Source: Peptostreptococcus canis (GTDB taxonomy: Bacteria; Bacillota; Clostridia; Peptostreptococcales; Peptostreptococcaceae). Taken from it: DNA of 64,000 nucleotides. A program made the position numbers and the translations under genes. The notes under the pieces are model-generated. The model searched no databases and was not told the DNA's origin. It saw only the letters and a program-made list of their open reading frames with translations. Location: assembly GCF_014229965.1 (NCBI RefSeq), contig NZ_JABGBW010000001.1:535844-599843 (forward strand), written 5' to 3'. The first letter of the stretch is position 1, and each line of letters starts with the position of its first letter. This document shows, in pieces, positions 17,106 to 25,253 of this stretch.

Positions 17106-17630
17106 ATGTCAGCGATAGATTTAATTGTTTTGGGAATGATTAAGGAAAAAGAACAAAGTGCTTATGATTTACAAAAAAATATTGAGTATAGAAATATCTC
17201 TAAATGGGTTAAAGTAAGTACACCGTCAATTTATAAAAAGGTAGTTCAGTTAGAAAAAAAAGGATATATACAAGGAAATTTATCAAAAGAGGGAAATATG
17301 CCTGAAAAGTCTATTTATCACATTACAGAGAGTGGAGATAGATATTTTCTTGGACTTATGAAGAAAATTTCTGATCAAATGATAAATATATTTTTAAATT
17401 TCAATGCAGTTGTTATCAATTTGGAAATGGTGTCTTCACGGGAACGAAAGGAATTGACAGAAAATATTGAGTATCAAATAAATCAATTTCAAAATGCAGT
17501 ATCACAGTTGGATAAAGAAAGAACAGATATTCCGCTTACAGGAAAAACAATTCTGAAACAACAGGTATTATTGTCAGAAGCATTGGATAAATGGATAACA
17601 GACTTTAGAGATTTTTATTTAGAGGAATAA
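17106..17630 (+). CDS. PadR family regulator
   Basis: 174 residues. The N-terminal winged helix (AIDLIVLGMIKEKEQSAYDLQK, then VSTPSIYKKVVQLEKKGYIQG and YHITESGDRYF) is a PadR domain; the C-terminal helices (about 100-174) form the dimerisation part of the longer PadR subfamily. GGAGG is 8 bases before the ATG. It heads a three-gene operon with a HEAT-repeat protein and an AbrB-like protein and has a palindrome in its promoter spacer, so it probably represses itself. Confidence 0.82.
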   Translation: MSAIDLIVLGMIKEKEQSAYDLQKNIEYRNISKWVKVSTPSIYKKVVQLEKKGYIQGNLSKEGNMPEKSIYHITESGDRYFLGLMKKISDQMINIFLNFNAVVINLEMVSSRERKELTENIEYQINQFQNAVSQLDKERTDIPLTGKTILKQQVLLSEALDKWITDFRDFYLEE

Positions 17631-17636
17631 TGAAAA

Positions 17637-18287
17637 ATGGCAAAAAACATAGAGGATAAAGAACTATTAAGGGAATTAAGAGTAATAACAAAAAATAAGG
17701 AAAACTGGAGTGCAAATATTGATAATGTTGCAGGTAAATTAAATGAAGAACATTCTATTGAGGTAAAAGCAAAAATCTTATGGCTTCTTGGAGAAATGGG
17801 TTTAAATTATCCTATGCAAGTGCGAATATATATTGAAGATATTGTCGGTCATTTAGAAGATGAGCATCCGAAGTTAAGAGAACGAGCCGTTAATGCATTG
17901 GGAAGAATAGGTAGAGCCGATAAGAATTTAGTTATTTCTTATTTAGATAAATTGATGAAAATGAAAGATGATCAAATGGATGATGTTAGACTTGCCTTTG
18001 TCTGGGCTTGTGAAAATATCGCCACAAATGCACCGGAATTATTTTGTGAAAAATTAGAATTGTTTTATGAATTGATATCAGATAAGGGAGAAAGAGTTCG
18101 GATAGAAGCACCTGAAATATTTCGAGTGATTGGAAAAAGAAAACCACAATACGTAAAACCTTACTTAGAAAAATTACAATGGTTTGCAGAAAATGATGTA
18201 CATCCTGTTGTTCGAATTCATAGTGCCGGTGCAATACGTATTACAAAAAAAGCATTGGAGGAAATTGAAAATGCCACAGATGACTAA
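17637..18287 (+). CDS. HEAT-repeat protein
   Basis: 216 residues, almost all helical. Repeats are seen as HSIEVKAKILWLLGEMG, HPKLRERAVNALGRIG, DDVRLAFVWACENIA and HPVVRIHSAGAIRI, each the second helix of a HEAT/armadillo-type unit. It resembles DNA-alkylation-repair-like or phycocyanin-lyase-like HEAT scaffolds but no catalytic residues can be named. It starts 6 bases after padR and overlaps the next gene by 17 bases, so all three are translated together. Role unknown, probably protein or DNA binding. Confidence 0.75.
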   Translation: MAKNIEDKELLRELRVITKNKENWSANIDNVAGKLNEEHSIEVKAKILWLLGEMGLNYPMQVRIYIEDIVGHLEDEHPKLRERAVNALGRIGRADKNLVISYLDKLMKMKDDQMDDVRLAFVWACENIATNAPELFCEKLELFYELISDKGERVRIEAPEIFRVIGKRKPQYVKPYLEKLQWFAENDVHPVVRIHSAGAIRITKKALEEIENATDD

Positions 18288-18735
18288 GGGAGGAAAGTAT
18301 ATTTTTGGCTGGTCAAGGATAAGAGAAAATAGAGAATTAACTTTTTCAAGAATGGCAGTAGAAGAATATAAGTTAGAAGGAGAAACACATATTTATATTG
18401 TTTCAGGTAGTAAGCAAACAGGAGGTTTTTGTGTAATGACCGAATCATTGCTTTCTCACTCTAAACTCAAAAATATTCTAAAAGAAAATCCGAGTTTAGC
18501 AGATAGAAGTTTAAGAGAAGGAGAGTTAATTTCATACAAAGGAAGAAAATATGGTTGGCTTGTATTAAAAAAAGATACTATTAGTTTGCCGGAGCCTTTG
18601 ATGAAAATTTTAGGAATAAAAGTCGGGGATAAACTTTTAGCTATTCGCAGTAGTAATATTGCCTTTACAATGGGTGCGAAGGGAGGTTTGATAGATAAAG
18701 CCAATAAATATCAGGGAGAAATTGAAGTATTCTGA
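18271..18735 (+). CDS. AbrB/SpoVT-like domain protein, hypothetical
   Basis: About 154 residues. The start at 18271 follows GGAGG with an 11-base gap; longer upstream starts overlap the HEAT gene heavily and look unrelated. The C-terminal part (SLPEPLMKILGIKVGDKLLAIRSSNIAFTMGAKGGL) has the strand-turn-LGIKxGDKLLxIRSS pattern of AbrB/MazE/SpoVT swapped-hairpin domains. The N-terminal 80 residues are not recognised. In this operon it could be a DNA-binding partner of the HEAT protein; that is a guess. Confidence 0.55.
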   Translation: MPQMTKGGKYIFGWSRIRENRELTFSRMAVEEYKLEGETHIYIVSGSKQTGGFCVMTESLLSHSKLKNILKENPSLADRSLREGELISYKGRKYGWLVLKKDTISLPEPLMKILGIKVGDKLLAIRSSNIAFTMGAKGGLIDKANKYQGEIEVF

Positions 18736-18868
18736 AGAAATAAAATAATTATAAAAAAAGAATATAAGAAATGATTGTATTATCGGCGTATTATTCAGAT
18801 TGCATCTGTTCTTTTTATTTTGTAAAATTAAAAAAATAGTGAAATTATATATAATAAAAGCTTGATTT

Positions 18869-19014
18869 TTGACATTTTATAAAGAATATTGTATAGTACC
18901 AAGTTTGGCACCAAAAAGTGATATAATTGAAAAATAAGTATAAGGTTATATTATCGTATAATAACAAGAATTCGATAATGGTTCATTGACAAAGAAAATG
19001 TTCAATGTTAAAAT
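18869..19014 (+). promoter_or_regulatory. Two promoters upstream of the broken ABC ATPase gene
   Basis: First: TTGACA (18869-18874), 17 bp, TATAGT (18892-18897). Second: TTGACA (18986-18991), 17 bp, TAAAAT (19009-19014). The first is nearly identical to the promoter of the MATE leader at 22226-22254. The rest of the 18736-19182 gap shows no gene. Confidence 0.6.
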
Positions 19015-19182
19015 AAATGTGAAAATTAATAGTAACTATAATGAAGGGTTTAAATAATATATTAATTTTACGATATTTTTAAAAGATATCGCCATTGTAT
19101 CAAGTTGCATAATATAGAAATAAAAAGAAGGTAACTTAAGTATGTAGTTTCAGTAAATTTTGTAGTATCAAAGAGGTTTGTT

Positions 19183-19681
19183 ATGGAGATAGTAAAAATT
19201 GACGGGTTAAAAAAATATTATAATATGAAAAATGATGTAGTAAAAGCTGTTGATGGAATTACACTCACCATAGTGAAAGGAAAATTTGTGGCTATTATAG
19301 GCGCAAGTGGTTCGGGTAAGACAACATTGTTAAATTGTATAGCATGTTTAGATGTTCCAACAGAAGGGAGTATATATTTAGGTGATTCAAATTTATGTGA
19401 ACTTGATGAATCCAGATGAACTGTCTGGCGGTCAACAACAAAGAGTCGCTATTGCAAGAGCATTATCAAATAATCCTGATATAATATTTGCTGATGAGCC
19501 CACTGGAAATCTTGATAGCAAAAATGCAAGGGCAGTCATGAATATCTTGAAATCATTAGTAAGTAAATTTAATAAAACTTTAATTATGGTAACACATAAT
19601 CCTGAAATAGCTAGAGAAGCTGATAGAGTGATTGAACTTAATGATGGAAAAGTTGTAAAAGACAAATATAATAAATGTTGA
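19183..19681 (+). pseudogene. MacB/LolD-type ABC ATPase with internal deletion
   Basis: The first frame has a normal start and Walker A (GASGSGKTTLLNCIACLD) up to LCELDES, then stops at 19419. The second frame resumes at PDELSGGQQQRVAIARAL, with Walker B (IIFADEPTGNLDS) and H-loop (VTHN), ending 19681. The roughly 60-70 residues between, which include the Q-loop and helical subdomain, are missing and the frame shifts. GATGAA occurs on both sides of the junction, suggesting deletion by short homology. ATP coupling would be lost, yet the permease partner downstream is intact. Confidence 0.85.
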
Positions 19682-19695
19682 TAAAGGAGTTATAT

Positions 19696-22215
19696 ATGTT
19701 TAAACTTTCATTTAACTATTTTACTCGTAATTATGGAAAAACACTTGTACTACTATCAAGTGTAATAGTTGCTGTAGTGTTATTTTTGTCTATAAGTATA
19801 ACCAGAGATTCCATTTATGACTCTCAAATTGAAGAAGCGAAGTCTGTGTATGGAGATTATGATATAGAATTGCTAGGATTGACGAAAAAGAATATCAGTA
19901 TGCTGAATTCTGATAAAGAAATAAAGAGTATATTATATACTGAAAATTGCAGTGGAGATTTGATAGATAAATCAATTGGACTGAAGACAAGCATATATGT
20001 GTTTGACAAACAATATGTTGTTGACTGTTTAAAATACAACATGATAGGGAGAGCTCCACAAAATGATAATGAAATTGTTTTAGAAGAAAAATTTATAAAT
20101 CAACTTAATATTAAATATCCAATTGGTAAATATGTTAATTTACTACATTCGATAAATTATAATGAAAATGGCGAAAATCACATTAAATCATCAAATAAGA
20201 AATTTAAGGTAGTAGGTATATTAAAAAAGACAGATAAATATTACGAATCTTTGGCTGATTCTATTGGAGGAACAAAATATAGAGCTTTTATATTCAATAC
20301 AGATTCACTACCAACGGTATCTTCTAATAAAAAGTACGATGGATATGTATTTTTAAAAAAAAGTAATGCCGAAAAATACTCACTTTATCTACAAAATAAA
20401 TTGAATCTAGGATGGGATAGTATACATGAAAATAGTGAGGTATCTTCAATAAAATTGTTAAAACAAAGCTCCGAACTAAATATCGAGAATATAAGAAATA
20501 CAGCATTAATAGTTATTATATCAATTATAGTGATTCATAACATATTTAATATAATTTTATCCGATATGAGAAAAGAGCTTGCAACTTTTAGATCGCTAGG
20601 GATGACAAAAAGACAGTTAATGGAAATGCTATTGATATATTCGTCTTTTTTTGTAGTTATAGGTACACTTATAGGTGTTTTTGCGAGTATTTTAATTTCT
20701 TATACTTACATCAACTTTATGTATGATAATCCCGTATTGACAATTAGTTATACCAATATAGGAATAGCTATTCTTATTGCAGTGTTTGCGGTATATTTAT
20801 CGAATTTTATATTAATTTATAAGTTACTTAAAAATACAGTGATAGAACTTATGAAGACTAATAGAGTGAGAAATCCGATAAAATGGAAATATAGGATAAA
20901 GATGCTAGAAAACGATATAATTGTTAAATTAGCGCTATCAAATATTTGGGCAGATAAAACTAAAACCATTATATCAATATTGACAATGACTACTGTGGGA
21001 CTTGTATTCATTTTGAATTTTTCTTCAGCCGAAATGGTTATGAAAAGTATGTATGCAGGTGCAAGTGGTGGTATATGGTCAATGAGCTATGGAAGTGTTG
21101 ATAAAAAAATAGACGGAAGTACTAAAGGGACTGATTCACTTTACTTTAATATAAGTAAAAATATTGGAGATAAAGTAAAGGAATCAAGTTATGTAAAAGA
21201 AGTTGAGTTTTGCAGTATGACAATGGATGCATTCTTGTTAGATTATGAGAAAAAAGTATCTAATGAATATAAAGAAGAAATCGGAATAGATTCAAGAGAG
21301 TATCCAATAATGATAAGAGCATATAATAAAAATATGTTGAAAAAAAGAGATAAATTCATAAATGAAGGTAGAAATATACAGGAAGTAAGTGGTAATGAAA
21401 AACCTAGAGTGCTCCTTGTTAATAATATTTACTCGAAAAAAATATCATCAATCGATAGAAAAATCTTAAATAAAGTTAGTGTTGGAGATACACTCAAAAT
21501 AAAACTGCCTGTTGATAATAATGGGATTAAAGAGTATAAAGTTTTGAATGTAGAAGTATCTGGAATAATGAATACTGACTATGCAGGTGGACAGGATGGA
21601 AATGTTGGTTTAAACGGAGCTCAGGTTATATTTAACGAGACGGATTACAGGAGAATAACAAATGTATATAATGATAACTCGTTATTTATTTTTGCCTGCG
21701 AGAATGAAATTATGAATCTTGAAAGAGACTTGAAAAAAATCATTTCAAAAAATGATGCAATATCCATGGGAGGCAAAGGTGAGGAGATAAAATATTTAGG
21801 CTTGCAATTGAAAATTGATAAAAAATTAAGAATAATGTATAGTTTAACGGCAATATTAATTGTTTTTATAAATACCATATTTATAATTAAGAGTAATTTA
21901 ATTATTAGAAAAAAAGAAATACACGATTTACTATGCATTGGTATGAGTAGAGTTCAACTAAGGAAAAATATATATTTAGAAGGGCTTTATTATGGAATAG
22001 TTTCATCGATAATTGCATCTATTGTAGCCTCAAGTGTATATATGTATAAAATCTCAAATGTTAACAAGGTGTTGAAAGAAGCGAAATTTACGAAAATGAT
22101 TGATAATGGAGTTCCTGTAAAGCAGGTGATGCAAGTATTTATTTTATTTATAGTAGTTTCAATAGTTTCGACATATATTGCATCGAAGAATACAATAAAT
22201 AAACAGAATGCTTAA
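19696..22215 (+). CDS. FtsX-like ABC transporter permease (BceB/MacB type)
   Basis: 839 residues. An N-terminal helix (about 11-35) is followed by a large extracytoplasmic domain, three helices around 270-395 (ALIVIISIIVIHNIFNIILSDMRKELATFRSLGMTKRQL is the FtsX core), another helix near 440, a second outside domain, and a final three-helix block (about 710-835, again with KKEIHDLLCIGMSRVQLRKN). This is the two-FtsX-domain layout of exporters for peptide antibiotics. Start at 19696 with GGAG 6 bases ahead. The cognate ATPase upstream is deleted, so it is silent or borrows another ATPase. Confidence 0.8.
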   Translation: MFKLSFNYFTRNYGKTLVLLSSVIVAVVLFLSISITRDSIYDSQIEEAKSVYGDYDIELLGLTKKNISMLNSDKEIKSILYTENCSGDLIDKSIGLKTSIYVFDKQYVVDCLKYNMIGRAPQNDNEIVLEEKFINQLNIKYPIGKYVNLLHSINYNENGENHIKSSNKKFKVVGILKKTDKYYESLADSIGGTKYRAFIFNTDSLPTVSSNKKYDGYVFLKKSNAEKYSLYLQNKLNLGWDSIHENSEVSSIKLLKQSSELNIENIRNTALIVIISIIVIHNIFNIILSDMRKELATFRSLGMTKRQLMEMLLIYSSFFVVIGTLIGVFASILISYTYINFMYDNPVLTISYTNIGIAILIAVFAVYLSNFILIYKLLKNTVIELMKTNRVRNPIKWKYRIKMLENDIIVKLALSNIWADKTKTIISILTMTTVGLVFILNFSSAEMVMKSMYAGASGGIWSMSYGSVDKKIDGSTKGTDSLYFNISKNIGDKVKESSYVKEVEFCSMTMDAFLLDYEKKVSNEYKEEIGIDSREYPIMIRAYNKNMLKKRDKFINEGRNIQEVSGNEKPRVLLVNNIYSKKISSIDRKILNKVSVGDTLKIKLPVDNNGIKEYKVLNVEVSGIMNTDYAGGQDGNVGLNGAQVIFNETDYRRITNVYNDNSLFIFACENEIMNLERDLKKIISKNDAISMGGKGEEIKYLGLQLKIDKKLRIMYSLTAILIVFINTIFIIKSNLIIRKKEIHDLLCIGMSRVQLRKNIYLEGLYYGIVSSIIASIVASSVYMYKISNVNKVLKEAKFTKMIDNGVPVKQVMQVFILFIVVSIVSTYIASKNTINKQNA

Positions 22216-22225
22216 TGCTTAATTT

Positions 22226-22254
22226 TTGATATTTGATAAAGAATATGATATAAT
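22226..22254 (+). promoter_or_regulatory. Promoter of the MATE leader
   Basis: TTGATA (22226-22231) and TATAAT (22249-22254) with 17 bp between. The spacer ATAAAGAATAT is shared with the promoter at 18869. Confidence 0.7.
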
Positions 22255-22282
22255 ATTTTGCGAAAATTGAAAGGAAAATATA

Positions 22283-22372
22283 ATGAACATTTACCTAAAA
22301 AATCATCCAAAGAACAAACTTAACTCTGTACAAATGAAACCGATGAAACATTGTACAGAGTATAGCATGTAA
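22283..22372 (+). CDS. Leader peptide of the MATE attenuator (29 aa)
   Basis: A short frame beginning MNIYLKNHPK and ending KHCTEYSM, with an AAAGGA site 7 bases ahead, about 22 bases after the expected transcription start. An 11-bp hairpin (22323-22333 with 22351-22361) lies inside its 3' half, so translation would open it. Position, size and the hairpins that follow fit a regulatory leader peptide of a translation-sensing attenuator. Translation is not proven. Confidence 0.6.
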   Translation: MNIYLKNHPKNKLNSVQMKPMKHCTEYSM

Positions 22373-22391
22373 ATTGCATTTAAGATTTTCA

Positions 22392-22557
22392 TCGGGAAAT
22401 ACAAAAAATTAAGTCATTTATATGGCTTTGTTTTTGTGTGCATTTCTCGATATGTAACTAAAATGTAAAAGGCTATGGGCAATGTTTTGTCTGTGGCCTT
22501 TTGTTTATAGTTTATCGAACAAAAGGCAGATACGATTTTGTATTTATGCCTTTTTTT
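22392..22557 (+). promoter_or_regulatory. Transcription attenuator upstream of MATE gene
   Basis: Three elements follow the leader ORF. An imperfect hairpin (22392-22407 with 22430-22450). Hairpin b: AAAAGGCTATGG (22467-22478) with CTGTGGCCTTTT (22491-22502). Terminator c: AAAAGGCA (22521-22528) with TGCCTTTT (22547-22554), inner ATAC/GTAT, and a T7 run at 22551-22557. The 3' arm of b (22496-22505) can instead pair perfectly over 10 bp with the 5' arm of c (22518-22527), making an antiterminator. The MATE ATG is 49 bases beyond. Confidence 0.75.
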
Positions 22558-22605
22558 GTTGCGTAAATACAAGAAATAGAATATTGAGAAATGGAGAAAG
22601 ATTAA

Positions 22606-23937
22606 ATGAATGAAAGTAGAATAAAAATTTTGAAAGAAGAAAATATTAACAAAGCACTTTTTAAGCTGGGTATTCCTATGGTAATCAGCTTACTGGTAGC
22701 AGCATTATATAATGTAGTAGATACATATTTTGTGTCCGGACTTGGAAAAGAAGCGGTGGCTGCTGTTTCAGTTGCTTTTCCAATTCAATTTATTTTCTTA
22801 GGAATAGGATTAACCTTTGGTGCGGGAGCAGGCTCTTATATATCAAGATTACTTGGAGAAAATAACAGAAAAGAAGCAAATATTGTAGCTACAGTTTCCT
22901 TTTTGTCCAGTGCAATTTTAGGAATAATAACAGCTATTACATTGTTTTGCAATTTAGACAGAATGTTGAAATTCATGGGTGCAATCCCATCAATTATGGA
23001 ACTTTCTAAATCATATACTGGAATATTTATAGTTGGTGGTATTTTAGGAGCAATCAATGTAACGCTTGGAAACTTAGTTGTCGCACAAGGAGCTGCAAAA
23101 ATTTCCTTAAAAGCCATGATTGTAGGCTCTATATCAAATATGATTTTAGATCCAATATTCATATTTGGATTTAATTTAGGAGTAAAAGGTGCAGCTATTG
23201 CAACATTTATAGCAAGAGTCATAACAAGTATCATATATGTTATTTACTTTATAGACGATAAAAATTTAATTAATATAAAAGTATCTTATTTCAAACCTAC
23301 GATTGCAATTTATCAAGAGATATTAAAGATAGGAATTTCTATGTTAATTCTTCAACTCTTACAAACTATATCCATAAGCAAAGTATCCTATGCAGCTTCT
23401 TTTTATGGAGAAGAAGCGATTGCTGCGATGGGTATTGTTCTTAGGATTGTAACACTTGGAACGAATGTTGTGTTTGGATATATGAAAGGGTTACAACCCT
23501 TAGCAGGCTTTAACTATGGAGCTAAAAATTACGAAAGAGTGAGAGAAGCAATTAAATGTTGTATAAAGTGGTCTAGTATCTTTTGTATGACCTGGACTGT
23601 TATAATTTATGTTTTTGCACCAAATATATTATTGATATTTGGCACAGGGGAGGATGTTTTAAAAATAGCAGTTCCTGCATTGAGGGCGGGAGTAATAATG
23701 TTTGTTACGTTTGGATTTCAATTTACTTATTTAACATTATATTTATCAATGGGTAAAGCTATCCTGGGTGGTTTTTTGAATATTTGTAGACAAGGAATTA
23801 TATTTATTCCGGTTATTATAATTTTGCCTGAATTTATGGGCCTAAATGGTGTTATGTACGCTCAAACCGTTTCGGATTTTTTGACAACACTTATAACAAT
23901 ACCATTTGCAATTAGTGTTAGTAAAAATTTAAGTTAA
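22606..23937 (+). CDS. MATE family multidrug efflux transporter
   Basis: 443 residues with about twelve membrane helices. MATE marks are FKLGIPMVISLLVAALYNVVDTYFVSGLG at the start and GYMKGLQPLAGFNYGAKNYERVREAI mid-protein, in the NorM/MepA branch. It exports drugs with ion exchange at the cytoplasmic membrane. GGAG lies 10 bases before the ATG. A 380-base leader with a small peptide and alternative terminator/antiterminator hairpins precedes it, so expression is probably induced by readthrough when leader translation is disturbed, for instance by a ribosome-active drug. Confidence 0.88.
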   Translation: MNESRIKILKEENINKALFKLGIPMVISLLVAALYNVVDTYFVSGLGKEAVAAVSVAFPIQFIFLGIGLTFGAGAGSYISRLLGENNRKEANIVATVSFLSSAILGIITAITLFCNLDRMLKFMGAIPSIMELSKSYTGIFIVGGILGAINVTLGNLVVAQGAAKISLKAMIVGSISNMILDPIFIFGFNLGVKGAAIATFIARVITSIIYVIYFIDDKNLINIKVSYFKPTIAIYQEILKIGISMLILQLLQTISISKVSYAASFYGEEAIAAMGIVLRIVTLGTNVVFGYMKGLQPLAGFNYGAKNYERVREAIKCCIKWSSIFCMTWTVIIYVFAPNILLIFGTGEDVLKIAVPALRAGVIMFVTFGFQFTYLTLYLSMGKAILGGFLNICRQGIIFIPVIIILPEFMGLNGVMYAQTVSDFLTTLITIPFAISVSKNLS

Positions 23938-24033
23938 AGGGAAAGTTGGAACATAATTAAAACGTTTTTGCTTAGCGATAAAAGAATACTTTTATTTCTA
24001 CATGTTAAATTTTGTTTAATGTTAATATTATTA

Positions 24034-24062
24034 TTGACAAATATATCGTATCTCGATATAAT
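24034..24062 (+). promoter_or_regulatory. Promoter and PadR operator-like palindrome
   Basis: TTGACA (24034-24039) and TATAAT (24057-24062) with 17 bp between. ATATCG-TATCT-CGATAT (24043-24059) is a perfect palindrome within it, and further CGATAT copies occur at 24078-24097. Autoregulation by the PadR encoded next is inferred. Confidence 0.65.
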
Positions 24063-24114
24063 TTATATAACGAATCACGATATATAATACTACGATATAG
24101 AAAGGGGAAATACT

Positions 24115-24438
24115 GTGGATGCCAAATTAAAAAGAATATATGTTCCTATGTCTGAAACAGCTTTTTACATTTTATATTGTTTACAGTTACCGCAACATGG
24201 ATATGGTATTGGTCAGAAAGTAATAAAGATGACTGGAAATGAAGTAAGTATAAGTCCTGGTACGATGTATGGTACATTATCAAAAATGGAAAAAGACGGA
24301 TTAATTAAGTTTATTAATGAACAAGACAAACGAAAAATATATTTGATTACAGACTTAGGAAGAGAAATATTAGATATTGAGTTAAAACGAATAAAACGAT
24401 TATACATCAACAGTTTGGGGGAAGAATATAATGGATAG
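24115..24438 (+). CDS. PadR family regulator
   Basis: 107 residues, a minimal PadR winged helix: SETAFYILYCLQLPQHGYGIGQKVIKMTGNEVSISPGTMYGTLSKMEKDGLI, then KIYLITDLGREIL. The start is a GTG after AAAGGGG. The stop overlaps the start of the DUF2812 gene by 8 bases, the standard arrangement for this pair. A palindrome overlaps its promoter. It is the intact paralogue of the frameshifted gene at 12694. Confidence 0.85.
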   Translation: MDAKLKRIYVPMSETAFYILYCLQLPQHGYGIGQKVIKMTGNEVSISPGTMYGTLSKMEKDGLIKFINEQDKRKIYLITDLGREILDIELKRIKRLYINSLGEEYNG

Positions 24439-24988
24439 GAGAAAAACAAGAGTAAGATTTTTTACAATCGCCGATTATTTGGAAGAAGAAAAATGGCTTG
24501 AAGAGCAACATAAAAAAGGTTGGAAGTTACTTAAAATGATACCTCCTTGTTTTTTTATTTTTGAAGAATGTGATTCAGAAGAGGTTATTTATCAATTGGA
24601 TTACAAAGATGAAAAGGTCACAGAAGATTATTTACAAATGTATAAAGATTATGGATGGGAATACTTAGGTTCTTGTTTTGGATGGAATTATTTTAGAAAA
24701 TTAGATATTAATGTTTTATGCGAAAATGATAGAAAAATTTTTTCAGACACAGAATCCAAAATTAGTATGATTGAACATATCTTTAGAACAAGGATGCTAC
24801 CGTTATTAATAATCTTTTTTGCAATAATAATTCCAAACTTAATAAGACTTATTCAAAAAAACTCTAAGTTTGGAGGTAGTTACTTAGAAGTATTTTATAT
24901 TTCACTTTTTATTTTGTACTTGTTTATATTTATATATTGTGGTTTAAAGTTAAAAAAATTAAAAAAGGAGTTTCGAGATGGGTATTAA
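24431..24988 (+). CDS. DUF2812 family membrane protein
   Basis: 185 residues. The N-terminal soluble part has the family pattern (ADYLEEEKWLEEQHKKGWKLLKM, YQLDYKDEK, YKDYGWEYLGSCFGWNYFRK); two membrane helices follow (about 114-134 and 148-170). PadR/DUF2812 pairs are widespread in Firmicutes; the PadR controls the membrane partner, whose function is unknown. Translation is coupled to padR upstream and to a tiny membrane protein downstream. Confidence 0.8.
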   Translation: MDRRKTRVRFFTIADYLEEEKWLEEQHKKGWKLLKMIPPCFFIFEECDSEEVIYQLDYKDEKVTEDYLQMYKDYGWEYLGSCFGWNYFRKLDINVLCENDRKIFSDTESKISMIEHIFRTRMLPLLIIFFAIIIPNLIRLIQKNSKFGGSYLEVFYISLFILYLFIFIYCGLKLKKLKKEFRDGY

Positions 24989-25142
24989 ATATTTATCTAT
25001 GGACAAAAAGAATCGAGTTCTATTAAGTATTATAGTCTTATTAGTAGTAATAATTTTAAATGATATACCTGAAGGCCATGATTTTATTATAGGATTGTTA
25101 TTTGGAATATCTATAACCAAACTAGTTTTTTTGAATAAATAG
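24978..25142 (+). CDS. Small membrane protein (54 aa), third gene of padR-DUF2812 operon
   Basis: An ATG at 24978 with AAAGGAG 8 bases upstream overlaps the end of the DUF2812 gene by 11 bases. It encodes 54 residues: a short polar start (MGIKYLSMDKKNR), a hydrophobic helix (VLLSIIVLLVVIILNDI) and a second one (FIIGLLFGISITKLVFL). Overlap, ribosome site and hydrophobic pattern support a real gene. No family recognised; related small proteins often end such operons. Confidence 0.65.
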   Translation: MGIKYLSMDKKNRVLLSIIVLLVVIILNDIPEGHDFIIGLLFGISITKLVFLNK

Positions 25143-25253
25143 AAAAACTTTTACGAAAATATAATTAAATAGAATCTTAATAAAACTTTATAATAAATGT
25201 TTAAATTTGTTGATATATAACAAAAAAACTAATGATAGGAAGGGTAGTACTGT

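Noticed and set aside
22836-23234. 132-residue minus-strand ORF inside the second MATE gene
   Set aside because: Antisense shadow of a membrane protein; no independent support.
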